From the NCBI GenBank assembly GCA_015680685.1, contig MNCI01035818.1:1-64000 (forward strand): DNA of 64,000 bases, read 5' to 3'. Each line of letters opens with the position of its first letter. Position 1 is the first letter of the stretch. This document shows positions 20,940 to 31,852 of the stretch, one piece after another. The notes below the pieces were generated by a model. It saw only the letters and a list, made by a program, of their open reading frames with translations. It made no database searches and was not told the DNA's origin. Position numbers and translations under genes: made by a program. This DNA comes from Gnetum montanum (taxonomy: Eukaryota; Streptophyta; Gnetopsida; Gnetales; Gnetaceae).

Positions 20940-21701
20940 GCATAGAGGGCACTATTCGGTAGTCTCCCTCTCCTTCACTTGCTATGTTGAAGGGAAATTC
21001 TACCCACAGGCTATCCTTTGCAAGTCACTAGCCTCTTTTGTTCTTTTAGGTGGGTGTGCCTCACATGCTTTGTCTTTGTCCTTTGTTGTAGATGCGTCAT
21101 TAGGAAACTTTGCCTTTAATCCTTGCTCTATGTCTATGTTGTTAATGGCTAGAGGGGTTGAATTGTCACCATGGATAATAACGTCACCACCTTCATATGG
21201 AAGGTGGATTTCTTGGTGGATGGGAGAGGAGACAGCTTGTAATTGGGCCAACCAAGGCCTACCTAGTATTAGGTTGAATCTTGGCATCTCCTCTATAACT
21301 ATGAATTTTGCGATGGTGGGAAATTTCTTTCCTACCATGAAAGCTATTTTCATGGTGCCCCTAATAGTGATGCATGACCTGCTGAAGGACTTTAGGCACG
21401 TGGTTTTTGTTGGTTTGATTTGGTCCATGAGGCCTAGTTTGTTAATGATAGTGTACGGGATAACATTCGTTGTTGCCCTATTGTCAACATGCACCCTCCA
21501 AATTTTGCATTCCCCAATGCATATGGTGATGAACATTGGGGTTATTATAACCTGATCCTTCTCAAGGTTGACCTTGATTACCTCATCATGAAATGCAAGG
21601 GGTGTTGAGCTTAATTCCCATGGTGTAGGAGGCAACATCATAGCATGGATGGAATGCTCATCTACTGGGATGTCCTCCATGATAGGAATGGAGGTGAACA
21701 T
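20940..21701 (-). pseudogene. Element B aspartic protease and flanking linker (decayed)
   Basis: A 233-codon open minus-strand frame (21701-21000). It contains IWRVHVDNRATTNVIPYTII, the active-site position normally read V-D-S-G-A-T-T-N-V-I-P; Ser-Gly became Asn-Arg by two G-to-A changes while the Asp remains. Downstream it has FIVIEEMPRFNLILGRPWLA, the conserved C-terminal flap region (hhLGRPWL) of Tat and Athila proteases, then a charged linker. It is the longest undamaged frame in the window, yet its active site is broken. The 212-codon plus-strand frame over the same bases is a shadow. Confidence 0.85.
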
Positions 21702-24470
21702 CTAGACTAGTGCTTCATAGTCGGTAGATGAGGTCATAATCAATTCATATAGGCTTAGCATCATGTTCTTCTACTTTAATTCTTGGTTGACCTAGGCTAA
21801 TGCATTTAGGAAGTCCTTTCCATTGTCTACCGTTTTGTTGGCCTTAACCTCCTCCATACATCCTAAGAGATAGATCTCTCATTGAGGAGATTTGGGCTTA
21901 TTTTTTTTGGCCTATTTGAGGGCCTCAGTATCTAGTTGCAACTTGCTAGTTGGCCATTTCAGTTTCTTCAACCATAGGAACTATGGATAGGGGTACCATC
22001 TTTGGTGGACCAAGTGCCTTTTGCTCCTAATGTTTTCTAATCATCCTATCAACTCATTAGGTCTCCTAGGTTTCCACCTAGATGATGTGTTGGTGTTGCT
22101 CGCAGGATTGGCTCTTGGACGTGATGAGACTAATGTGTTACCCACTATTGAACTTCAAGTAGGTGAGGGGTTAGCATGTTATGGTATCCTAACAACAAAG
22201 GGTGGCTAAACTATTGCTACCATGACATGTTATGGAACCTTGACCATGAAGGGTGTTGTGGGTGCCTGAGGTGGCACTCTAATGATGAAAGGGATCTTCA
22301 AACTCATAGATGCCAAGGGACCCCCTACATTGCTAGAGAATACATGGACCACAAATGGTTGCTGCATTGACTCTGGGTTGTCATCAACACTGATGGCATT
22401 AATGATGTACCCTGCATCATCTACATTTAGAGAATCCTTTTACACCCTCATAGATTGATTTTGAGGTGTGATTGGGTTGGTAGCATCAAGCACCAACTTG
22501 CCTCTATCAATCATTCATTGTGGGTCATCCTATAGATCCATGCAAAAATCAATGTTGTTCCAAGACAACTGGTGGTAGTGGTAAAACCTATCTAGCCTAA
22601 AGTGTTATTGCACTAGGGGCTTATTCAGGGCTTCCAAGGTAGGGTTCCTTAAGAGCTTTCAATATCTATCATGGTTTTTGTGTGTATCCTTAAACATCTA
22701 CTTGTACTGGATATGTCCAACCTTCAATAGTTGGTCTAGAAATTCCAAAGGTTTAAGGGGTAGTAGGGCATACTTCAAGCAATCCTTGTGCTTAATGTTG
22801 GGCCTTGGTGTGGCTTGGGCTATGGTTATCAATGATTTAGGCTAGTTGCTATGCTACAGCTTGTAGCTATGTTGTTGGTTGAGGCCTTGTGTGGCCTAGT
22901 TGTTGGCCTTAGGTTAGTTGTTTTGGCCTCTTTGGCCATAGTTGCCATGATTGTAGTTTGCTTGCCCTTGCCCTTGTCCTTCTTTACATATAATATTTTA
23001 TAGGCCATGTAGTCTGGGTCCTTGCTTGCTTCCACTATGTCCTATATACTTTTTGTCTAGGTAGAGTCTTGGATCAGGGATTGTGAGCCCAAGTAGTATA
23101 GTTTTGACTTGATGAAGTTGTTAACTACATCCTTGAAGATGGCCAGAAGGTTTGCCTCTGCTATGGGCTCCTAAATTTCATTCAATGAGACATTCCAGTG
23201 TTGAATAAATTTTTGCACAGGCTCTAGATGGCCTTGCTTAATTTGCATGAGTTGCTCAAGGGTGGTTTCAAGCATGTAATGAACTAACTTACTAGATCCT
23301 CCAAAGAGGAGATAGACATCCTAGATAATGCTCGGTACTAGTCTAGTACCTTACGAGTGAGAGACATGGTGAAAACATGTATGATGACATGTAGCCATGC
23401 TTGTGGTAGTAGGCACTTAGACCTGAATGTCACAAGATGGGCATTGGGATCCCCTTCACTATTGTACTTGGTGAAGTGGGGTGGTAGGATCCAAGTTAGC
23501 AGAGTTAGTGGTGGAACAACAAGACTTATGGGATCATCCTGATAGAAGTCCACCATGTGAACTATTTCAGAGGAGGTGGTCTTGAGCTACTTCACCTCTT
23601 CCATTAAGGTTTGGATTAGTTGGAATGCGTGATCCAAGCCTTGGGATGCAGTAATGGGCTATGCCAATTATGCTACTCATTGTGCTAGTTGTGTGGTCCA
23701 TGACCTAGTTGGAGGCTATGGGACCACTTGAGGTGCTTGCTATCTTGACTATGCTACGGGTAGAGTGACTAAAGTAGGCCAGTTGTGCATGGTCTAAAAT
23801 GCTATTAAGGATGCCAACAAAATAGGTAGGATGTAGGATGCCTAAGTTATTTGAGGTTGGGAGATATGTGCTATGTGAACGTAAGGCTGAGTGGGCATAA
23901 TTGCTACTGGTAGGAATGGATGGACAAGTTGTGACACTAGAAAAAAGGGTAGGTTAACACACAAAAGTGCATTTTGGCATGTAGGCTACATTTGGTGCAT
24001 TGCTATGATAGGCGTTGACCTAGAAGGTGACACTGGGGCTATAACTATCTCAAGGAAGATAGGTGGACGGGATTGTGGGAGGACCAAATTGGGGGTTCTC
24101 CATGGGAAGGAGGTATGGAAGGAGTCCTCATGTTTAGAACGAGCTTTGAACTCATCTTTTTGTTCTTACAGGGATTCCTAATAGTCCATTCCTACTTCAC
24201 ACTCACTTGCTTGGATGAGATGGGCTAGGATCCATTGGTAGAGTTTGGTAAGTGGGATAAAGTCAATAGAGGAGGGAACATACTCTTGTCAATTTCAGTG
24301 GATGAGCTCATAAACTTGATTTGCTTCCATATCGAAGCATTCTATGAACAAGACCACTTGGAGCTTCACTTAGATGAAGTTATTTTGTTCATTATTTAGT
24401 GTAGTGTACTCAAGGTCTTGGCCATGCAACTTAAGGGATTGCCTTGGTTCTACCATGGGTGGTCAATCCT
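21702..24470 (-). pseudogene. Element B gag (decayed)
   Basis: The minus strand carries the retrotransposon gag core near 23338-23556: LPPHFTKYNSEGDPNAHL, then TFRSKCLLPQAW and SLTRKVLD, matching P-P-F--Y-G-GDP--HL and LPLSLTGKALDWF. Further downstream, KYALLPLKPLEFLDQLLKVG and a Cys-poor FYHYHQLSWNNIDFCMDL segment stand where a CCHC-like knuckle occurs; B2 retains more of it. A Gly/Gln/Asn-rich basic stretch (QGQGQANYNHGNYGQRGQNN) lies at about 22920-22990. Many TAG stops. In Ty3/gypsy elements this is the structural particle protein. Confidence 0.75.
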
Positions 24471-24479
24471 AGTTTCTTG

Positions 24480-25014
24480 TTGGATGGGTAGGATAGAAAG
24501 TGTGCTTGGAACATAAGTTGAAGGTTGTTCAAAATTTATGCTGCTAACTGAAAGTTGTGAAAAAAATGGCAAGTCTAGAAATTGCAAGAAAATGCTAAGT
24601 TTGAAAACTACAGAAAAATAGCTAACTCTATAGAAAATGGCTAAGTCTAAAGATTGCAAAAAAATGGCTAATTTTGGAGACTACACTCTCTATGCTGAGA
24701 GCTAACTACACTCTCTACTAAGAGTCTAGAATTTAGCTAAGTGTAGAAGTGGATGCTTTGGGGTTGCTACGCAGGGTTGCACAGGAACCAATGACAGGGT
24801 CCAATCTACACCAACTAGTTGGTAGATAATGCCTACATTGGCCCAAGATCTAGCTATTGCCAAATGTGGTAGGTTCATAGGGGTGTTGGGTCTACACTAG
24901 CTTAAACTTAGCAATGATGACGTAGAGAGAACATGAGAAAACCACCAATGGAGTCTAAAAGACGGAAATGGATTGGCCTAGCTTATAGCACTAGAATACT
25001 ATAGCGATCAAAAA
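24480..25014 (-). other. Element B leader (5' untranslated region)
   Basis: Lies between the 5' LTR and gag. It holds short repeats of the GCTAAGTCTA/AAAATGGC type and two TGGAGACTACACTCTCTATGC-like units related to the LTR inverted repeats. The primer-binding site, expected just below 25015 on the minus strand, is not recognisable. Confidence 0.45.
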
Positions 25015-26639
25015 CATCAATACCTATAACATCAAGGGGTTTTTGGGTGCATAGCTTAACCCTACATCCACATTAGGGCCTACTAGAGGTGGAGATGAGA
25101 CGCCTTGAATGATCTTGTCAATTAAATAAGGACTTACGTAATGCAAACTCCAAATGATGCTAAGTGTTGAGTGGTGCTTGTGGTGTCAACAAAGGTGAGT
25201 GTACTTAAGGGTTTCAGTGCAAAATGAAGGTATCAATGCATGGATATGTGTAAAAATATTAGAAAATTCAAGTAGAATGCTAAAAATGCAAGTAAAAATG
25301 TTGAAAATGCATAGAAAAAGAACAAGAGAGAATGGAACACCACCCCAATTAAGGTTGAGCATATTTAACTTTAGAAGGGATGAGAAGGTATGTGGTGTAC
25401 AATAAGCATAGTGGATAGCATAGTCATAGTCCCAGGGATGTTTGGCCACAAAAATTGACATTCTATTATGGTGTCTATGCCTACTAGGTTGCCTACTGTA
25501 GTGTGTAGTGGACTACGGTGTGCTACCGTGGTTCATGACTTTTCTTCTCTCTAGTTCGTTGGTGTGCCTTTGATGTTTTCTCTGCCCAAAATGCCAAAAA
25601 TGCTCACATTTTCCATTCCCAAAAATGTAGATGGTAGGGGTATTTATAGGGTTATGTCTTGTATGAAATGCAGATTGGTTGCCATGTGGTAGTGGGATGG
25701 TTGGGAATATGTTGCACCCAACTTCGCTCCCCATTGAGGTAAGCGGTGTTATGCTCTACCTTGCTTTGAAGGACTTTATGAGACTATGAATACATTGAAA
25801 ACTACATGTTAATGTGCTAGAAAGACCACAATGTACCTAAAAAATGCAACTTTGGAGACTACACTTTGAGACTATACTGTCCATTGTCTTAAGTAGGGTC
25901 AAGCGTAGTTACAATTTGGGGCCAAAAAGGGGTACAACAAAGATGCATTTTTGTTAGCTACACTTGCTAGAGGTATGTTGGAGTTGAGTTGAATGCTAGT
26001 GCTATGTTCTAGAGGCTTTTGAAGGTTGTTTTAGCTGACTATTCTCAACTATGCTCTAGATTGGGGGAGAGCATAGTCATAACACTTGGAAAATTTTTCA
26101 AAATGTGATCATGTGCTATCTACTCTCCATGGGAGGTTGACTATGCTCCTAATTAGGGTTAAGCATAGTTTCAAAAAAACTTTTAGAAACTAGCTCCTAG
26201 TTCACTACGCTCTAAGGTAGTGGAGAGCATAGTCTCAACACTTAGAAAATTTCCACAAAACTGGGTCTTCTATGCTAACTGCACTTGACTATGCTCCAGG
26301 GCAGTGGAGAGAGTAGTCTCAACAGTTAGAAAAATATTTAGTGGGTAGCTTGACACTTAGAAAATTTTGCAAAACTGGCATTCGTGTTGACTACACTCTC
26401 TATTGAGGTGACTATGCTTTGGGGCAGTGGAGAGCATAGTCTCAACACTTAGAAAAATTTGCAGCTTCTTGCTTTATGATGACACTTAGAAAAAATTGAA
26501 AAAAATTAATTTTTTGGAGTTGACTATGCTTTGGGGTTGTGGAGAACATAGTCCCAACACTTAGAAAAAATCTACCTCAGGTTGACACTTAGACAAATTT
26601 GCAATCAAGAAGCTATAGCCAAAATTTGGTGGTGTTTCA
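25015..26639 (-). repeat. Element B 5' LTR
   Basis: Partner of 7172-8816. It starts CATCAATACC on the plus strand where the other copy has TGTTGGCAGT; the terminal TG became CA. It ends GTGTTTCA. It carries the TATA box and the inverted-repeat units, for example GACTATGCTT-loop-GAGCATAGTC at about 26408-26442. Confidence 0.85.
25641..25648 (-). promoter_or_regulatory. TATA box of element B 5' LTR
   Basis: TATAAATACCCC on the minus strand, conserved with 7785-7792. This LTR would have driven the genomic RNA. Confidence 0.6.
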
Positions 26640-27180
26640 AACACAATAATCATCTAAGAAGCTATAATAGTAATTCCTAGAGATGATGTCCAACACTTAA
26701 TCCATAAATGATAATGAAAAATGTTCTTTAAATTTTTCCATGTTCAACAACTTGAAGTTGATGTAAACTGGCCATCTTTCTTTGGCATAATTACGAGTGG
26801 GCTAACCCACTCACTATCCTTAATCAAATAGATGATCCCCTACCTTGAGGAGTTGTTCTATTTCATTCTTAATTATTTGCTTCAATTTGGGGTTTAGCTG
26901 CCTTTGTGGTTGCCTTCTTGGCTTCATGGCTAGGTCAGTGTAGATGCGATGCTGGCATATCCTTGGATTGATTCCTGTATGTTTGGAATATCACCAAGCA
27001 AAGGCTGTTGGTCGCTCATTGACAACGTGCAATAGCTTGTCTTTTTACTTTAGAGTAAGATTTGCAATGATTATGATCAACTTACCATTATTTAAAAATG
27101 TATACTCCAAGTTGACTGGTAGAGTTTTTAACTCTAGGGGCTCTTTCTTGAAATTATTAGGGATTTCCAACTCTCCCCAA
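26640..27180 (-). pseudogene. Element A reverse transcriptase, N-terminal half
   Basis: Minus-strand frames read PKLKQIIKNEIEQLLKVG, EWVSPLVIMPKKDG and, next to the border of element B, NYYYSFLDDYC, equivalent to YYSFLDGYSG in element C. The remaining half of the motif is at 7145-7170. Upstream sequence at 26930-27180 is the PR-RT linker. The frame is broken in the middle. Confidence 0.75.
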
Positions 27181-27379
27181 TAGGTATCATCATCTTTATC
27201 ATCAGAGAGTTAGTGATGAACTTGCTCAAGTTCATCCATGCTTTTGAAAAAGGCACATGTTAGGCTCTTAGTAGGTTCCAAGCCTAGTGTGCTATTATTA
27301 GATTTAGCTGTTAGCCATTGGGCACCCTCCTATTTTGTGTGTTCTGTATATAGGTACCTTTGAATATCTATTTCATGTG

Positions 27380-27900
27380 CATACTGATTGCATGCTTTAA
27401 TGAATGTACTTTTGATGGACCACATTTTCTACATGCAATTTCATCCATTATCACTATACACAATACATGAAACATGCTTCTTCTCTAAACATTCAAATTC
27501 ATTTTCCTTGGAGATTTCCAAGGAGAGGTCCCTTATGCCCATATGTGCATCTATTGTGGTTAACCAAGCCCTTTCCATAATGATGGGGAAGTCACCTTTA
27601 CAATTTTTCACCTTCATCATCAAAAAATTGGTAAGATAGGACCTACCACAAATGGTGGTCATAATGTCCTCCACTAATTCCAAAGGGATAGTGATTGATT
27701 GATTTGCCAATTCTAAATGGATGTCACTCTTCTTGAGAGGTAGTAGGTTCTAGGACTTGTACATGTCATGGGAGATGAGATTGACACTGAAACTAGAATC
27801 AAGAAGAGCCTTACATGACTCATGTCTAGCAATCCACAAGTAAATAATAGGACTTCATAGATCAGATCTTTTTGTGGGAAGATTGCTAGCCTTGATCCAA
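27380..27900 (-). pseudogene. Element A aspartic protease (decayed)
   Basis: The minus strand reads LLDSSFSVNLISHDMYKS around 27790, then SDIHLELANQSITIPLELVE and NCKGDFPIIMERAWL, parallel to the element C protease. The active-site DSG is DSS here (Gly to Ser). A TAG follows the active site. The 89-codon frame at 27441-27710 is its C-terminal part. Confidence 0.75.
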
Positions 27901-28560
27901 ATGGAAACAACATGAGTTAGCATTACAATGCATATTTGACATGGCACTTGGTTTGAAGGGTACTTGAATGTATTTGATATAGAGGATGAGGGTGTTGAAG
28001 ATACAGGGTAACCAACCACATTAGTTTATGAGGGTTTGGGAGGATTGTTTGATTAGAAAAAGGATTGTTTCCTAGATCGATTATCTTAACCACTTAGTTG
28101 GAAAGCCAGTTGTGAATGTATAGTCATCGTAGCATTTCATTGCTGCCGCTATGAAGGAATTTTTCCCTGCATGGACAAAACATGAGGTAATTGGATTAAG
28201 GGTAGAGGGATGTGTACAGACGAATGTGAAGGATGTTATGAATATGAGTTCTCTCCTTGAGTAGATGGTGAATGAGTTCAATTATACTTTAGAGTGTAAC
28301 CGTGATTTTGAAATGAGGCATGATTAGCAGAACTCGTTGGATAGATGGGTTGCTGAACATAGTATCCATATGAATCTAGTTGCCTGTAAGGATACTACTA
28401 CCTGGGTGGACTGTCACCTAGGTAGTAAGCTTATTGTTGTTGGTGGAACTTCTTGGATTACCTTAAGGATAAGGTGATCATCTAGGTGCTTTCCTTTGTG
28501 CTAATCAAGGATTCAATGCATACATTCCAGACTCTTGTAAGTGTGACACCATAGGGAAAC
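27900..28560 (-). other. Element A gag-PR linker
   Basis: Low-complexity decayed sequence between PR and gag. It corresponds to 61140-61800 in element C, sharing the GGTGGAACT-TCTTGG-TTACCTT-AGGATAAGGT block at about 28440-28480. No domain is seen. Confidence 0.4.
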
Positions 28561-30250
28561 ATCCCTTAGGATGTTCATATTAAAAAATGTTATAACCAAT
28601 GTCATTATTAGAGTTTATCTCCACAACCTCTTCTACTGTAGTAGCCTTGTCCTTACCTCTTTGGTAGGCATGTTCAGCTTCTTTCCACCTCTTACAGTTA
28701 CAATCACTATTTTTCTCTTTGTATTCTTTAGCAATCTTCATAGAAATTTGAAATTTTTTATCCAATTGTACCATAATTTATCAACCTTTGCCAAAATATC
28801 AAAAAAATATTTTTTCATGAGAAATATTTTTTGATTTACCACTTCATCGAGTGGTGACTCCTCCTTGTCATAGAATTGGACCTTCCATTTCCTGATGGGA
28901 GGGTTCCTATTATATTCTTCTACACTTTCCTCTTTTTTGAAACTCAGCTTTTTCTTTTACCATGTACTCTATTAGCCTTTATACCTGATGAGCTCTTAGT
29001 TCAAACAATCTCCCTTGGGAATAAATACCAAGAGTTCTTCTAGTTTCTACTTTGAGCCCATCTATGATGTGGTAGAGTTGCTCCCTCTAAGAATAACCAT
29101 GGCTAGGGCATTGATGTAAGAGAGAATAGTATCTACCCATGGCGACATTCAAGGGTTCATATGTTCCCTATTTCTAGCCTTGGATTTGCCTTCTCAGATT
29201 GGACACTTTTAGGTATGTCTAGTATTTATCATTAAATAGCTCTAGCATGGTATTCCATCTACTGATAGATTCCAAATCTAAAGATTGGTACCAACTTTCA
29301 GCTTCCTTGATAAGTGTCCTATGGAAGAGTTTTAGTTTTTGTCAATCATTTTCAATGTTCTGTAAGGCATAGGCATCATGGAAATCTTGTAAATGTGTTT
29401 GCAAATCAGAGTTATATATCCCCCCTCAAATCTTGGGATATTATTCATGTCTAAGTGCTTGATTCAACTATCCTTCACATGCCTAGTTAGGATCTTAACT
29501 ACCTCTACAATGTTGAGCATGATTTGAGTTGCTAACATAGGCTCATCATCATTATGATTTTGTTGTTGTCAATGATGTCCTCTCTTACCCCTTTGATTAT
29601 TGTGGGAATGAAGATTAGTATTATTGCCTCTATGCTCACCTCCATCATGATTGTTCCTTCTACAACATCTTTTAGAATTATTAGAGGAAGAATTAGACAC
29701 AAATGAAGAGGGGGAAGAGGGGGGAGGACTACCTTTACCATGAAATATATCAATTTTCCCTTGGCTATCATGGCCACATTCATCAAATTTCCTATCATTT
29801 TGATGCTTGTTTGATCCTTTGTTTTGGTTACCATCTTTCCTTAAACCTAAATTGTGGGTTGTAGACTGTAGATTCAAGGTCACACCCTCATCACTGATAA
29901 CAAAGGGTAGAGAATCTTCATGCTAAGAGCCCTCAAAGGTAGGGTTCTTGTTGTCATCTTGGTTTGGTAGGAATAAGAGATTAGTGAACCATTTCCCCTT
30001 AGCATCCTCATGATGCCTCTCTTGATGTTTATCTCACCTACATTATGTTTCAGTGGGATGGTAGTCATAGTCTTGCACAACATATTCTTCTTGAAGATTG
30101 TGAATGCATAACTTAAGAGTTTGAAGCAACATCATAAGCATAGATCAATTGAGGGGCATTACATTGTTGCCCTCAATATCATGCCATTGTAGTTGCTCAT
30201 TCTAATGTAGGATGAAGGTGAAGTCTGGAACATGCTCATTTGGATGAGTA
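28560..30250 (-). pseudogene. Element A gag (decayed)
   Basis: Minus strand. A Ser/Asn/His-rich basic N-terminal region (SPPPSSPSSFVSNSSSNNSK, about 29690-29760) is followed by PRFEGGYITLICKHI near 29420 and a Glu/Lys-rich C-terminal part (EESVEEYNRNPPIRKWKVQF, SPLDEVVNQKIF), each parallel to the gag of element C. Frameshifts and TAG or TGA codons occur throughout. The zinc-knuckle region near 28570-28600 is degraded. Confidence 0.65.
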
Positions 30251-30445
30251 TATATCACTTTGTACTCTTATGTGACTAGTAGTTTTGAATCATTTTTCAT
30301 GTGAAAAGAAGAAATTTTGGAAAAAATAAAATATCAATGTACTCTTGTAGTTATGTTATTTGGGAATGATGTTGACCTTGGGGTTCATCCAATGATATTA
30401 CCAATATCCACTAAACCTAGATAGTGCACGTTTCAATAAATAGAG

Positions 30446-30464
30446 TCCTTAGCAATGGTGCTAA
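30446..30464 (-). other. Primer-binding site of element A (tRNA-Asp type)
   Basis: In element sense TTAGCACCATTGCTAAGGA lies directly after the LTR. Compared with the tRNA-Asp PBS of many plant Ty3/gypsy elements, TTGGCGCCGTTGCCGGGGA, all six mismatches are G-to-A or C-to-T. Confidence 0.7.
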
Positions 30465-31370
30465 TGATAAGGTGCAACCATATGAATCACAAAGTGTTCA
30501 TGCGTGATCTAGTTGAATTCCATGGACTCTCTAGTTTCCGATGCACTAGTCTTCTTGGAAGTGAATCTTGCCCTAAGGTTGTTCGTTGTCTTCCCAATTA
30601 CACTTGTGAAGTACAAAGGTATGGTTAAGTGCAATAAAGGCATATGATTTTTATCATTTTATATTTTATGGTTTGAAAGCTTGAAGAAAGGGATGAAGTA
30701 ATTTAATGACCAATTTAATTTAACTAGCTAATTGGTCTCTAGCTAGTCCTAACATAAGCATCTGGTCCCACTTTCTGTACATGTCCTAAACCCATGTATC
30801 CACTACTAGGTTACCAAGTGCTATGCTACTAGGTGCACTAAGCAATAATGCTGTCGGGACACTCGAAGTGGTCATGCTTATGTCCTTAATCTATTTAGCT
30901 TAATTGATTAAAGTCTAATTTTTCTTAATTAATTAAATATTTAATAAAAATAATGAATACATAAATAAAACATTTAAGCTATCAAAAATGCTGCAAGTTT
31001 TATCAAGAAGCTTATCTTTAGTGACGTACACCCTGGTATGGTTCAGGTACAATAGTGCTGAAATAAAGATTCATACACTCAATGACTCTTGCTGCAGGCA
31101 CTTGGGAAAAACATTCTAACTTTCAAATAGAAAAGCTACAAGTGCTCTGCTACTACTATGAATCTAGTTCCCATAAACATGGTTGGGAGCTCATATTTAT
31201 AGTTTTTCCTCTAGGGCTATGTTGATGAGGCCCTATCAACATAGCAAATGCTACATCAACATAGCCCCATTGAAGGTGCAACACCACATAAATAGGGCCC
31301 CATCGATGGGGGCCCATCAACAAGGCCACATTAATAGGGGTCCATTGATGCAACACATTGACACTCATCA
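30465..31370 (-). repeat. Element A 5' LTR
   Basis: 906 bases, TGATAAGG to ACTCATCA on the plus strand. It aligns with the element C LTR (54743-55597): shared blocks include GGTTACCAAGTG, CTCGAAGTGGTC and AATAAAGAT-CACTCAATGACTC. The U3 part at 31205-31360 is a block of short GATG/CATC and GGGGCCC repeats. Confidence 0.8.
31194..31201 (-). promoter_or_regulatory. TATA box of element A 5' LTR
   Basis: TATAAATA on the minus strand, at the same place as in the element C LTR. Confidence 0.55.
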
Positions 31371-31852
31371 ATATCAATCATAAAAAACTACTTATCATTA
31401 TGAGTGTAAGAGGAAAAACCTAAGGAGAAATCTTAAAAGAGTAGGAGATATGATAGACTTAAGAAATTGAAGTATGAACTTTCCTCAAATTTCAAGGATG
31501 AGAATATTTATGAGGATGCCACTTCTAGTGATGACTCCTTTGATCATGGTTCTAATGAAAATGTGGATCATTATTTAAGAATAAACTATATTAATGATAT
31601 CAATATAGAAGGCTTAAGTGCTTTTGACTTGAATGAAATTAATAATTTTCTGGTAGATTTTAATGATTAGTTTAGTTCTAGCATGGACATGAAAGATGAT
31701 GAATAACAAGAAGATAAAGATGATATAAGACATTAGAAAATGCTTCAAGAGACTACTAGATTGTCCATAAATGCTCTTAAAGGCCAAGTTTAAGATAAAA
31801 ATAAAAGGAATGCTATTGTAATAGATTTATGTCTTAAATTTGAATATAATTT
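31371..31852 (+). pseudogene. Acidic plus-strand ORF remnant
   Basis: The plus-strand frame at about 31405-31840 is nearly continuous for 140 codons, with TAG/TAA breaks. It starts basic (CKRKNLRRNLKRV) and becomes acidic and Asn-rich (KDENIYEDATSSDDSFDHG, INYINDINIEGL). It lies between the LTR of element A and the Ty1/copia element and is on the opposite strand to both. I do not recognise it. It may be a gag fragment of an older element. Confidence 0.3.

Larger units (their letters stand above)
7172..26639 (-). mobile_element. Element B: Tat-like Ty3/gypsy retrotransposon with an antisense passenger gene
   Basis: Two direct repeats (7172-8816 and 25015-26639) bound a minus-strand element with a polypurine tract beside the left LTR. 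Internal minus-sense order is leader, gag, PR, a 6.3 kb slot with a plus-strand gene, RT, RNase H, a second RNase H, IN and 3' UTR. The duplicated RNase H and RT motifs such as SYENML and MPFGLKN point to the Tat lineage. At about 19.5 kb it is large. It sits inside the RT of element A. I could not see a convincing target-site duplication. LTR divergence is high: in 80 aligned bases (from 7220 and 25077) I count 14 differences, 13 of them transitions. Confidence 0.85.
3300..31370 (-). mobile_element. Element A: Athila-like Ty3/gypsy retrotransposon, split by element B
   Basis: Minus-strand order from right to left is LTR (30465-31370), PBS (30446-30464), gag, PR and N-terminal RT (26640-30250), then a 19.5 kb interruption (element B), then C-terminal RT, RNase H, IN and a 3' untranslated stretch (3600-7171). 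Each module aligns with the same module of element C (54.7-64 kb) in the same order and strand. Athila affinity comes from the FMD-type RT active site followed by F-T/S-x-Y, and from a tRNA-Asp-like PBS. The 3' LTR is not clearly identified, so the left boundary is a guess. All domains carry stops, frameshifts or lost catalytic residues. Confidence 0.75.

Noticed and set aside
20917-21555. 212-codon plus-strand open frame
   Set aside because: It is antisense to the well-supported protease frame of element B and shows no domain.
25000-25014. Primer-binding site of element B
   Set aside because: The sequence after the 5' LTR (TTTTTGATCGCTATAG in element sense) does not match a tRNA that I can name.
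7162-26650. Target-site duplication of element B
   Set aside because: Bases beside the two LTR ends (GATAA and AACAC) do not match; no alternative boundary gave a convincing 5-bp repeat.
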